Made by a program: the position numbers and the translations under genes. This document shows, piece after piece, positions 43,269 through 53,214 of a stretch of 64,000 nucleotides of DNA. Position 1 is the stretch's first letter; each line of letters begins with the position of its first letter. Under the pieces are notes generated by a model, which was given only the letters and a program-made list of their open reading frames with translations, did not search any database and was not told the DNA's origin. Origin of the DNA: Gammaproteobacteria bacterium (GTDB lineage: Bacteria; Pseudomonadota; Gammaproteobacteria; GRL18); assembly GCA_016744995.1 (NCBI GenBank), contig JADGDG010000001.1, positions 412,011 to 476,010 of the forward strand. The letters are read 5' to 3'.

Positions 43269-44156
43269 TTATATGGATGTCACTTTATCGCAGCAGGTTC
43301 CCATTGCATGGGCTTTGCTAATATAACCGCTATGAAGAAAAACATTTAATAAATTATCATAACTTTTTTTGTTTATACTGATATCTTTTTTCCAGGTATC
43401 CAGCTTTTTATAGGCATCAATTGTATTCAGCAAAACATCTTTATCAATATCAGGTAAAAAGTCATGGATGAGTGCTGCAATTTTATTTGCCGGCATCTCA
43501 ATGGTATCTCTCATTGCCTGCTGATAAGCCATTAAAAAGGCTCCCGCCATATCTGTTTCCAGCCACTCACGAGTCGCACATAAGCTGCTGAAGGCAATGG
43601 GGCCTATTGCCTCACCAACAGAGGCAACCATATGCCCCTGTCCATCAGATTCTAATTGCTGAGGTGCTGGACCCTGTTGATGCACAAAAGCTCCTCGACC
43701 ATCACGAAAAGCTTGATCCATTTGTGCAACATTACCCGCATTGATAATTTTAATTTTATCAAAATCAGCACCATTCAAAAACATGGCATAGCGTAAGGTT
43801 GCATAGGGCTGAAACAGATGATCAACCAGAACTTCCTGTCCTTCCAGATCAGACCACTTAAAATGATTTTTGGCTTCACGAGCCGCCAGATAAAAACCAT
43901 CCCGGTTGTTAATTGATGCAAAATGAACAATATCAATCTCTTCACCATTTTCCAATGCTTTAAAGCTAACAGCTGGTGCAGACTGAGATAAATGAGCACT
44001 TCCTGCATGTAGATTTTTATCAATAGGGTTATCAGGAGTAGCAATAGTATAAACAGCCTCAAGACCCTGCCTTGCCAGATAGCCGCCTTTAATCGTCATT
44101 AAAAGAGGTGCATAAAAAGCACTATGGCGCAGTGCCATTATATTGATAATTGCCAT
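43269..44156 (-). CDS. NMT1/SsuA-like solute-binding protein without signal peptide
   Basis: 295 residues of the periplasmic-binding-protein type II fold (HSAFYAPLLMTIKGGYLARQGLEAVY, then QPYATLRYAMFLNGAD and SLCATREWLETD), as in NMT1/THI5 and nitrate/sulfonate-binding proteins. There is no signal peptide and no ABC permease or ATPase alongside, so it is probably cytoplasmic and may act as a pyrimidine-precursor or regulatory protein. The C-terminal segment has two adjacent cysteines (TCCDK). Function not determined. Confidence 0.7.
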   Translation of the reverse strand: MAIINIMALRHSAFYAPLLMTIKGGYLARQGLEAVYTIATPDNPIDKNLHAGSAHLSQSAPAVSFKALENGEEIDIVHFASINNRDGFYLAAREAKNHFKWSDLEGQEVLVDHLFQPYATLRYAMFLNGADFDKIKIINAGNVAQMDQAFRDGRGAFVHQQGPAPQQLESDGQGHMVASVGEAIGPIAFSSLCATREWLETDMAGAFLMAYQQAMRDTIEMPANKIAALIHDFLPDIDKDVLLNTIDAYKKLDTWKKDISINKKSYDNLLNVFLHSGYISKAHAMGTCCDKVTSI

Positions 44157-44273
44157 AGATAAAATCTCGAAAAAGTTAGGACACTAATTAATTTTTATGA
44201 ATTTTAAAAGGGAATAGCCACCCTTCATCCAAAAAAAACTTTATCAATAAAAGGATGGGGATAGGTATTAAAT

Positions 44274-44480
44274 CTATGATACTTCAGCTTCAAAGCCAGC
44301 ATCTTTAACTGCAGCAATTAAAGCAGAAGTCTCAGCAGTACCCACGACAATAGCTGTGCCTGCTTCTAAATTAACTTCTGTACTGTCAACACCCTCAATG
44401 CTCTCAAGTGCTTTTTTGGTATGCATTACACAATGATTACAGGTCATGCCAGTCACTTTTAATTGAGTTGTATTAGTCAT
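44274..44480 (-). CDS. copZ: CopZ-like copper chaperone
   Basis: 68 residues, one HMA domain with MTCNHC metal motif and the usual GVDSTEVNLEAGTAIV and AVKDAGFEAE segments. The start is placed at the ATG at 44480 because GGAGAAA precedes it; the upstream in-frame ATG overlaps that ribosome site. It may deliver Cu(I) to the CcoI-type ATPase at 59.8 kb for cbb3 oxidase assembly or to an exporter; that connection is inferred. Confidence 0.88.
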   Translation of the reverse strand: MTNTTQLKVTGMTCNHCVMHTKKALESIEGVDSTEVNLEAGTAIVVGTAETSALIAAVKDAGFEAEVS

Positions 44481-44508
44481 TATTTTCTCCATTGTATTAT
44501 GATAATTT

Positions 44509-44523
44509 GTAACTACTCAGCGT
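44509..44523. mobile_element. Solo end of the MITE (relic)
   Basis: GTAACTACTCAGCGT is identical to the terminal repeat of the element at 5712-5855, but nothing else of the element remains. It sits inside a 12-bp perfect inverted repeat (GATAATTTGTAA at 44501-44512, TTACAAATTATC at 44526-44537). Confidence 0.5.
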
Positions 44524-44537
44524 ATTTACAAATTATC

Positions 44538-44575
44538 AAAAAAGCCCCTTAATAATTAATTAAGGGGCTTTTTTA
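44538..44575 (-). terminator. Bidirectional terminator after the ferredoxin gene
   Basis: AAAAAAGCCCCTTAAT, a short loop, then ATTAAGGGGCTTTTTT: a long stem with A- and T-runs on both sides, between the ferredoxin and copZ genes, both on the minus strand. It ends the ferredoxin transcript and isolates copZ. Confidence 0.85.
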
Positions 44576-44624
44576 TTATAGTTTTCTCAATTGACTTAAG
44601 AAAGTGAAAATCAGGTAATCAGCC

Positions 44625-44918
<294 letters not shown>

Positions 44919-45029
44919 CTAACGATAGACTATAGTAGTCTAAAAGTCAGCATTCATTGCAATCCCCCGCCCCAGACAATCTGGCTCACGACTTGTTAAT
45001 TAGTGCACAAAGTCGAAATTAGCGGAATT

Positions 45030-46051
<1,022 letters not shown>

Positions 46052-46143
46052 ATTCTGGTGACCTGTTGTTAATATTAATAATTTTCTGGTCTTATTGTAC
46101 ACAGCAAGTGCATTACATACCAGAAAGAGTCAACAGACACAGA

Positions 46144-46761
46144 TTAGCCAACACGAACTAAATAATAAGCCAGCTGGCCTGCTTTTTTTTCTTTGCTCAG
46201 TGTCCAGCTATCGGGTAATTGAGGTAACCTGGTGTTTTTTTCAATTTCAATGTAGATAAGAGCCCCTTCAGATAAGCAATCTGACTGAACCAGTTGCTCA
46301 CAAAATATTGCCACCAGTTGTTGGTTAAAAGGTGGATCAAGAAACACGATATCAAATGATTGAGGGGAGGAGTTTGAATCTGCCAACTGTTGCAGATAAG
46401 CCAGAGCATCCATCTGTTTCAGTTGGGCATTTTCAGCATTAAGCAATTCAAGATTTTGGCGTATCGTTCGGATGGCCTGAGGATTTTTATCAACCATAAC
46501 CACTTCACCGGCATAGCGTGACAGTGCTTCCAGCCCTAAAGCACCGCTACCGCTGAATAAATCCAGACAGCGGGCACCAGCAATGTCGTTCTGCAGCCAG
46601 TTGAACAGTGTTTCACGCACTCTGTCCATGGTTGGGCGCAGACCTTCACCATCAGCAAAATTAAGCTTCCGCCCACGCCATTGACCAGCGATTATCCTGA
46701 GCTGGTTTTGCTTGCCCTTTGTTGAGCCTGACTTAGCCTTCCTTGTTACTTTTTTCAACAT
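46144..46761 (-). CDS. rsmD: 16S rRNA m2G966 methyltransferase
   Basis: 205 residues from the ATG at 46761 (an in-frame TTG lies 9 bases upstream). RsmD landmarks: LRIIAGQWRGRKL, RPTMDRVRETLFNWL, CLDLFSGSGALGLEALSR (SAM-binding) and catalytic FLDPPFNQQ. It overlaps the end of the M16 peptidase gene, consistent with the common order M16-M16-rsmD-coaD. Confidence 0.95.
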   Translation of the reverse strand: MLKKVTRKAKSGSTKGKQNQLRIIAGQWRGRKLNFADGEGLRPTMDRVRETLFNWLQNDIAGARCLDLFSGSGALGLEALSRYAGEVVMVDKNPQAIRTIRQNLELLNAENAQLKQMDALAYLQQLADSNSSPQSFDIVFLDPPFNQQLVAIFCEQLVQSDCLSEGALIYIEIEKNTRLPQLPDSWTLSKEKKAGQLAYYLVRVG

Positions 46762-48148
46762 CCGGCCCAATAATAATAGTCACCATTTTTTCTGGATGAA
46801 CACGGCGTTTATAAGCCGATTTAATTTGCTCTAAAGTCACCGCTTCAATATGAGCATTGTATTTTTCCAGATAATCCAGCGGCAGTTCATAGAAGCCGAT
46901 AACCGCCAGATTTTCGACAATATCTTTGTTGCTGGTCTGACGCAAAGGGAAGCTACCGGTGATATTTAATTTTGCATTGTCCAGCTCTTCCTGGGTGGGA
47001 CCATCTTCAATGAAACTTTGCAGATTCTCCTCTACCAGTTTAATCGCTTCATCGGTTGAACTTTGTTTGGTGGTAAAACTAAACTGATAAGGCCCCTGAG
47101 CATGCATGGGTACTAAATAACTGCCAATGCTATACGTTAAGCCCCTTTTCACTCTCACTTCTTTCATTAAGCGGGCACTGAAACCACTGCCACCCAGTAT
47201 ATGGTTGCCCACATAAAGTGGATATAAATCTTTATCGCCACGCTTTAAAACTGGTTGTCCCATGAGTACTGTGGTTTGTGTGGAAGGGTGATTTTCTCTG
47301 ATAACAATTGCCTCTGGATTCTGGCTGGCAGAAGGTAGTTGCGCCACTTTCTCACCCTCAGGCAGAGCACTGGAAATTTTCTCCGCATAAGCATGAGCCT
47401 GTGCCTCAGTTAAGTCACCAACTATCGCCAGCACCGTATTTTTTGCCACATAAAACTGTTGGTAATATGCCTGTAGATCCTGGCGCTGAATCAACTTCAA
47501 ACTATCCCGATTACCACTGGGAGGTGTGCCGTAGGGATGGCTCTTATATAAGGATTCATAGAAAAAGCGTGATGCTTTTTTAGATGGTGTTTGATCTTCA
47601 TAATCCAGTGACACCAGCATGCGTGCACTTTCACGTGCTAATGCTTCTTCGGGGAAGGCCGCCTGTGATAAAACCTGAGTCAATAATTCCAGAGCACTAT
47701 CTCGCTGCTGCTCATAACTCAAAGTACGTAGATTAACAATGGCCATATCACGATAGCTGCCAAGGCCATACTCAACTCCAAGAGAGGCAAATTGTTCCGC
47801 TATCTCATCCGCAGTTAAATTTTCAGTCCCCTCAAAAATCAAACCATTAGTTAATTTAGCCAGACCTGCCAGCACGATACCCTTATCAGACTTAAAATGG
47901 CCATCTCTTGCAGCACCAGCATCAAATATCAACCTGAAATCTATCATCGGTAAACTTTCTGCCTGCTGGTACAATACTTTCATACCATTGCTGGTAAACC
48001 ACTGGGTTATGTTACCGACTTTGACTTTTTCGCTATTAAGAGGTTCGTTAGCATTTACCGCTGAAAAACCAACAAGCATAATGCTGGCAGCCAAAAACAG
48101 GCCTATGATATTTGTTGGTCTTCTATTGTTCATCTTGATTTTATTCAT
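46733..48148 (-). CDS. M16 peptidase-like subunit lacking the zinc site
   Basis: 471 residues with a signal peptide, then the two-lobed M16 fold. The HxxEH zinc motif is missing: the equivalent segment reads GIVLAGLAKLTNG, so it is the non-catalytic partner. The glycine-rich HILGGSGFSARLMKEVRVKRGLTYSIGS segment that shapes the active chamber is retained. It lies 1 base after the catalytic subunit gene, and the two products should form a heterodimer like mitochondrial processing peptidase. Periplasmic. Confidence 0.93.
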   Translation of the reverse strand: MNKIKMNNRRPTNIIGLFLAASIMLVGFSAVNANEPLNSEKVKVGNITQWFTSNGMKVLYQQAESLPMIDFRLIFDAGAARDGHFKSDKGIVLAGLAKLTNGLIFEGTENLTADEIAEQFASLGVEYGLGSYRDMAIVNLRTLSYEQQRDSALELLTQVLSQAAFPEEALARESARMLVSLDYEDQTPSKKASRFFYESLYKSHPYGTPPSGNRDSLKLIQRQDLQAYYQQFYVAKNTVLAIVGDLTEAQAHAYAEKISSALPEGEKVAQLPSASQNPEAIVIRENHPSTQTTVLMGQPVLKRGDKDLYPLYVGNHILGGSGFSARLMKEVRVKRGLTYSIGSYLVPMHAQGPYQFSFTTKQSSTDEAIKLVEENLQSFIEDGPTQEELDNAKLNITGSFPLRQTSNKDIVENLAVIGFYELPLDYLEKYNAHIEAVTLEQIKSAYKRRVHPEKMVTIIIGPDVEKSNKEG

Positions 48149-48149
48149 C

Positions 48150-49601
48150 TTAATTCACTGACTCCGAAACCTGCTTTTTTTCTGCTTTATTGATAGGAAT
48201 AAGTGTCGCAACCGTTAAAGTCTCAGGGACAAAGTATTTAATGGCGACTTGCTGTATTTGTTGTGCCGTGACTGCTTTCACTTTATCGACATATTGACTG
48301 TCTTTTTCCCAACCAATACCAACTGTTTCTGCAATACCTATTTTCATTCCCTGATAAAACATTGAATCCTGTTCATAAACTGCTGAGGATATCACCTGCG
48401 CTTTGACTCGGTTTAATTCTTCATCACTCACAAGGTTATTTTTAATATCATCCAGTTCTTTTAATAAGGCTGTTTCTAACTGCATAGTGGTCATACCCGT
48501 CACCGGAATTCCATCCAGTAAAAACAGTGCCTGTATTCTGGAATCCATTGAATAACCCGCACCAGCAGAGGTGGCAATTTTTGTACCACGAACTAAATTC
48601 TTACTGAATCGGGCACTGTCACCACCATCAAGAATACCTGCCAGCAAATCCAAAGCATAAGGCTCCCATGCTTCTTCAGCGGTATTAATAACCGGTACTT
48701 TATAACCCATGATCATATAGGGTAGTTTTGCTTCCAGTTCCATTTTTATACGTTTAGTACCTTTTTGCCTGCGCTCAATTCTTGGCTTGGCTGCGGCAAT
48801 CTTAAAAGGTTTCAGGGAACCAAAATACTGTTTTGCCAGTTTGAAGACCGCTTCTGCTTCAACATCACCCACAACCACAACTGTGGCATTATTAGGTGCA
48901 TAATAACGTTGATACCAGAGATTCAGATCCTCAACAGTCATATTTATTAAGTCATCCATCCAGCCAACAATGGGACTATGATAGCCGCTATTATCAAACG
49001 CTGTAGCATAAAATTGCTCATAAGTCAGAGATTGCGGCTTATCATCCGTACGCCAGCGACGCTCTTCCATGACCACCATCAGTTCTTTTTCAAATTCATC
49101 TTCTGTCAGCAACAAACCTCTCATGCGATCCGCTTCCAGCTCAAAGCTCACTTTCAGCCGGGATTTTTCCAGCTTTTGATAATAAGCCGTGTAATCTTTG
49201 GAAGTAAAAGCATTGTCTTCACCGCCATTTCGAGAGATAATTTTATTAAATTCACCGGTAGGAAATTTTTCGGTGCCTTTAAACATCATATGCTCCAGTA
49301 TATGAGACACTCCGGTGGTGCCACCGGTTTCATAACTGGAACCCACTTTATACCAGACTTGCGAAATCACCACTGGAGCACGATGATCCGGCTTAACGAT
49401 AATTTTTAAACCATTTTCAAGTGTTTGTTCACTGATCTGGCTGTTATTTTTCTCAGATGCGATCTCATTATCAGCTGCAAACAGGGGTTGCATCACAGCA
49501 AATATAAGCAAACCACTGAGTAGGCCAGTATGAAAAATACCTCTAAAAACAGGGCTGTCTAAGCTATTAGATACTCCATTCATTGTTGTTTTTCCGATCA
49601 T
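48150..49601 (-). CDS. M16 zinc peptidase, catalytic subunit
   Basis: 483 residues with a signal peptide. Catalytic HILEHMMFKG (HxxEH) near residue 102 with the downstream Glu in FELEADRMRGL, and the VVVGDVEAEAVFKLAKQYFG transition typical of the pitrilysin/PqqL family. Divergently oriented from the ftsY relic-ftsEX operon, the standard arrangement in gammaproteobacteria. Periplasmic, substrate unknown. Confidence 0.94.
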   Translation of the reverse strand: MIGKTTMNGVSNSLDSPVFRGIFHTGLLSGLLIFAVMQPLFAADNEIASEKNNSQISEQTLENGLKIIVKPDHRAPVVISQVWYKVGSSYETGGTTGVSHILEHMMFKGTEKFPTGEFNKIISRNGGEDNAFTSKDYTAYYQKLEKSRLKVSFELEADRMRGLLLTEDEFEKELMVVMEERRWRTDDKPQSLTYEQFYATAFDNSGYHSPIVGWMDDLINMTVEDLNLWYQRYYAPNNATVVVVGDVEAEAVFKLAKQYFGSLKPFKIAAAKPRIERRQKGTKRIKMELEAKLPYMIMGYKVPVINTAEEAWEPYALDLLAGILDGGDSARFSKNLVRGTKIATSAGAGYSMDSRIQALFLLDGIPVTGMTTMQLETALLKELDDIKNNLVSDEELNRVKAQVISSAVYEQDSMFYQGMKIGIAETVGIGWEKDSQYVDKVKAVTAQQIQQVAIKYFVPETLTVATLIPINKAEKKQVSESVN

Positions 49602-49874
49602 TAAAGTTTTCTCTTCCTATAAACTTAAGGGGCGCTCTAAACATTAAAATTAATAATATCGTGTAAATATTATGTAGTTGTATAAAACTCAGGATAATTT
49701 GAGGCTCTTTTGAGGAATAAATCAAATTAATCAATTTCTCTATACATTATTATTTGTGTGATATAGTTGTCAATTGAGGTTGTATTCAAATGGCCATAAA
49801 ATACTCATATTAATACAATCGTATGATTATAAGCCATTTAACTCCAACTACTTCAAAAAAAGTATAACCATATC

Positions 49875-50099
49875 ATGTTTAGTTTTATAAAACGTAATAA
49901 AGAGACCAGCAAAAAGCAAAACAGTTCCTCTGACTTGTCTGGTTCTTCTGAAAAAAATACCCTTTCTGAACACGATAATACTCAGATGTCAGAAATTAGC
50001 CCTATTTAATGATGGCATCAGTAATGCCTGTTGGGCAATAAAGAAATTGATGACAGTTTACTCGAAGAGATTGTAACTGCTTTGTTAAGCCGGGATTAG
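49875..50099 (+). pseudogene. ftsY: ftsY relic
   Basis: The site directly upstream of ftsEX, where ftsY normally lies, holds only two short FtsY-like pieces. The first (49875-50009) reads MFSFIKRNKETSKKQ and a polar acidic stretch, like the FtsY N-terminus, and ends in a stop. The second (50028-50099, same frame after further stops) reads LLGNKEIDDSLLEEIVTALL and then a stop, matching the GKKxIDDxLxEELExxLLxAD start of the N domain. The whole GTPase domain is absent. FtsY is the signal recognition particle receptor and is normally essential, so a complete copy must exist elsewhere. Confidence 0.75.
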
Positions 50100-50157
50100 T
50101 TACCAATATAAACATCCCTATTTATAAACATAACAACCTACAAACATAATAATAACA

Positions 50158-50826
50158 ATGATTCAATTTGATCAGGTCAGTAAGCGATTTCAAGGGGGCA
50201 ATGAAGCCCTCAGTCAGGTCAATTTTCATTTGCATCCAGGTGAAATGGCTTTTTTAACCGGCCATTCCGGCGCTGGAAAAAGTACCTTACTTAAACTCAT
50301 TGCTCTGATTGAGCGAGCCTCAACCGGCAATGTCATTATTGGCGGCAAGAACCTGAACCGGGTCAGTCGGCATGCCATTCCTTATCTGCGCCGTAATATG
50401 GGCATTATTTTTCAGGATTATCAGCTGCTCTATGACCGCACGGTGTTTGACAATGTCGCCCTGCCTCTTATTATCAGTGGCTTTTCATCACGTGAAGTAA
50501 AAAAACGAGTTCACGCAGCACTCGATAAAGTCGGCTTATTGCGTTTTGAAAAGAAATATCCCATCACTCTTTCCGGCGGCGAGCAACAGCGTGTCAGTAT
50601 TGCCCGTGCAGTGGTGAATAAACCCGCCCTGCTGCTGGCCGACGAACCAACCGGCAACCTTGATCCAGATTTATCTCGTGAAATTATGGATTTATTTATG
50701 GCATTTAATCAGGTCGGTGTCACTGTGCTCATTGCCAGCCATGATATTCCTTTAATCAATCAACTCAATAAACGCATCATTCAACTGAGCCATGGCAAGT
50801 TATTAACCGCAGGTAACGGATCATGA
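50158..50826 (+). CDS. ftsE: FtsE, cell-division ABC ATPase
   Basis: 222 residues. Walker [10 protein letters not shown], signature [14 protein letters not shown], Walker [14 protein letters not shown]-loop ASHDIPLI. With FtsX it couples ATP hydrolysis to peptidoglycan hydrolase activation at the septum. Its stop overlaps the ftsX start (ATGA). The upstream 58 bases carry no clear ribosome site; translation may once have been coupled to ftsY, which is now a relic. Confidence 0.96.
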   Translation: MIQFDQVSKRFQGGNEALSQVNFHLHPGEMAFLTGHSGAGKSTLLKLIALIERASTGNVIIGGKNLNRVSRHAIPYLRRNMGIIFQDYQLLYDRTVFDNVALPLIISGFSSREVKKRVHAALDKVGLLRFEKKYPITLSGGEQQRVSIARAVVNKPALLLADEPTGNLDPDLSREIMDLFMAFNQVGVTVLIASHDIPLINQLNKRIIQLSHGKLLTAGNGS

Positions 50827-51827
50827 TTGAGAATAACTTTGCTAATAACAATTCAGGTGAATCCAGTTCTGTTCAGCTCAGACAATTAAAACCCAGCTTC
50901 TCATCTCGCTTTAAAGAATTTTTCATTCGTCATCTTCAGGTCTTTTTCTATTCCCTGGGATTACTCAGCCGAACACCATTTGCCACTCTGATGACCGCCT
51001 CTGCACTGGGCATTGCTCTGGCTTTACCCGCAGGTTTATTTGTTATTCTGGATCATGCCCGTCAACTCTCTGGTGATATAAACAGCATTAATCAAATCTC
51101 TCTGTTTATGAAAAAAGAGGTTTCTAAAAAAACCATTGATTCAATTCAGAAAAAATTAGAAAACTATCCGGAGATAGCTCAGGTTAAACACATTAGCCGA
51201 GATGTTGCATTACAGGAGTTTCAGAAAAATTCTGGCTTTGGCGATGCCCTTAAAGCTTTAAAAAATAATCCGCTGCCCGATCTATTAATTGTTTTTCCCA
51301 GCCTGACTCATAATGAACCTGAGCAAATTAATAATTTATTGACCGAATTAAAGAAAATTAAGCAGGTTGATCTAGTACAGCTGGATATTCAATGGTTACA
51401 ACGACTCTATGCCATTCTTCACATTGGCCAAAGAGGTGTATTGATCATCGGCAGTCTGTTGGCTCTGGGTGTATTACTTATTGTCGGCAATACCATTCGG
51501 CTGGCGATTGAAAACCGTCGCAGTGAAATTGTAGTTATGAAACTCATCGGTGGTACTGATAGTTTTATCCGCCGCCCGTTCCTGTACACTGGCTTCTGGT
51601 ATGGTTTATTAGGCAGTTTAATTGCAATACTGCTGGTTAATCTCTCACTGATCATTATCAATGATCCTCTGGCACATCTGTCTTCCCTCTATGACAGTCA
51701 CTTATTTTCTCTGGGCCTTATGGGAATTAATGTCAGTCTTATGCTACTCTTTTCTGGTTGTTTTTTAGGGCTCATGGGGGCAAGAATTGCAGTGGGTAAA
51801 CATTTTAAAGAGATTGAACCCAAGTAA
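50823..51827 (+). CDS. ftsX: FtsX, cell-division membrane protein
   Basis: 334 residues, four membrane helices (one at about 55-78, three in the last 140 residues), a periplasmic domain between the first two, and the FtsX-type VELVQLDIQWLQRLYAI and NRRSEIVVMKLIGGTDSFIRRPFLYTG segments. Long cytoplasmic N-terminus as in gammaproteobacterial FtsX. Ends 4 bases from the convergent AmrS-type gene, whereas rpoH would be expected to follow. Confidence 0.95.
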   Translation: MIENNFANNNSGESSSVQLRQLKPSFSSRFKEFFIRHLQVFFYSLGLLSRTPFATLMTASALGIALALPAGLFVILDHARQLSGDINSINQISLFMKKEVSKKTIDSIQKKLENYPEIAQVKHISRDVALQEFQKNSGFGDALKALKNNPLPDLLIVFPSLTHNEPEQINNLLTELKKIKQVDLVQLDIQWLQRLYAILHIGQRGVLIIGSLLALGVLLIVGNTIRLAIENRRSEIVVMKLIGGTDSFIRRPFLYTGFWYGLLGSLIAILLVNLSLIIINDPLAHLSSLYDSHLFSLGLMGINVSLMLLFSGCFLGLMGARIAVGKHFKEIEPK

Positions 51828-51831
51828 AGTA

Positions 51832-52926
51832 TCAATATGAGCTCAGATGAATAGGTTGACGCCTGGCGCCCCAATCTCCCGGAGCTTTATCAAATATGCC
51901 AGCACAGGCTGTGCCGCATTGACTGCATTGCCCTTGTTCATTCAGCCCCCACTGTGATAATTCATACCAGTCACGACCAATCAGACAATGACCGCAATGG
52001 TGACAGTAGGTACTTCCTCCAGCCTTATCATGCACATTGCCAACATAAGCATAGTGCACACCATTATCCAGAGCAATCTGGCGAGCTCGTATTAATGTTT
52101 TTCCCGGTGTCGGCGGAACATCCATCATTTTCCATTCAGGATGAAAAGCGGTGAAGTGCATAGGCACTTCAGGACCCAGATTTTCTACAACCCACCGGGT
52201 CATATTATTAATTTCTTCATCTGAATCATTTTTGCCAGGGATCAGCAGAGTTGTGGTTTCCACCCAGACATTGGTTCCATGTTTAAGATAAATCAGCGTA
52301 TCAAGTACCGTACTCAAATGTCCACCGGTTAACTGACGATAAAAATCTTCAGTAAATGCCTTTAAATCAACATTTGCTGCATCCATATAGCTGAAAAATT
52401 CCTTAGCTGGTTCTGCATTAATATAAGCTGCCGTGACAGCAACCGATTTAATATCAAATTTACGACAGGCTTTAGCAATATCAATGGCATATTCCATAAA
52501 GATCACTGGATCATTATAGGTATAGGCCACACTGCGACAACCCAACTCATGGGCAACACGGGCAATTTTTTCAGCTGAAGCCTGATCAGCCAGAATATCC
52601 ACTTCCCGTGACTTACTCATATCCCAGTTTTGGCAGAATTTACAAGTAAGATTACAACCTGCTGTACCAAAGGATAAAATAGCTGTCCCTGGTAAAAAAT
52701 GGTTTAATGGTTTTTTTTCAACAGGGTCAATACAAAAACCACTGGAGCGGCCATAGCTTGTTAAAACAATATTGCCATGATGATTAGCTCGAATAAAGCA
52801 TAAGCCTTGTTTGCCTTCTTTTAATTGACAAAAATGGGGGCACAAATCACATTGAACACGAGCATCATCCAACTTATGCCAATAGCTTGTGGGGAAAAAT
52901 TCCGGTGCTTCAGGCTTAGTATTCAT
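51832..52926 (-). CDS. amrS: AmrS-type radical SAM enzyme
   Basis: 364 residues from the ATG at 52926 (GTG one codon upstream). N-terminal CDLCPHFCQLKEGKQGLC motif, radical-SAM cluster CNLTCKFCQNWDMSK, VAYTYNDPVIFMEYA and TTLLIPGKNDS, and a C-terminal zinc-ribbon-like part with CHHCGHC and CSQCGTAC. This is the radical SAM component of the AmmeMemoRadiSam group. The partner genes amrA and amrB are not adjacent. Substrate unknown. Confidence 0.88.
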   Translation of the reverse strand: MNTKPEAPEFFPTSYWHKLDDARVQCDLCPHFCQLKEGKQGLCFIRANHHGNIVLTSYGRSSGFCIDPVEKKPLNHFLPGTAILSFGTAGCNLTCKFCQNWDMSKSREVDILADQASAEKIARVAHELGCRSVAYTYNDPVIFMEYAIDIAKACRKFDIKSVAVTAAYINAEPAKEFFSYMDAANVDLKAFTEDFYRQLTGGHLSTVLDTLIYLKHGTNVWVETTTLLIPGKNDSDEEINNMTRWVVENLGPEVPMHFTAFHPEWKMMDVPPTPGKTLIRARQIALDNGVHYAYVGNVHDKAGGSTYCHHCGHCLIGRDWYELSQWGLNEQGQCSQCGTACAGIFDKAPGDWGARRQPIHLSSY

Positions 52927-52954
52927 CACAGTTTTTCCTTATTACTAAAATTAC

Positions 52955-53098
52955 TTGTAACTATTCAGCGTGTTTAGATTTTGCCTGAGTTCAAGGCATT
53001 TTCGCACGGAAAATGTGAGCATATAGGTATATGTGACCATTTGAGTACGAAAATAACGTAGAAATCGGGTAAAAGATGAATATGCTGAGTAGTTACAA
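52955..53098. mobile_element. 144-bp MITE (copy 2)
   Basis: Same length and sequence as the element at 5712-5855 apart from scattered changes: ends TTGTAACTATTCAGCGT and ATGCTGAGTAGTTACAA, and the same internal ATTTTC-GCAC-GGAAAAT palindrome and CATATAGGTATATGTGACCA segment. The ends are inverted repeats with two mismatches. It lies between the divergent amrS and ABC-class ATPase genes. Confidence 0.8.
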
Positions 53099-53214
53099 TT
53101 ACTTTAATGATACTCTATTTTAAAGATAGCAGAATAAGTTATAATTTTCAGATAAGATATAACAACGTTCCATCAAGTTTAATCCTGATGATTAACATGG
53201 GGTAAATATCTCAC

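Noticed and set aside
44501-44537. Separate small mobile element at the copZ upstream region
   Set aside because: The 12-bp inverted repeat is short and holds only a MITE end; it is treated as a relic.
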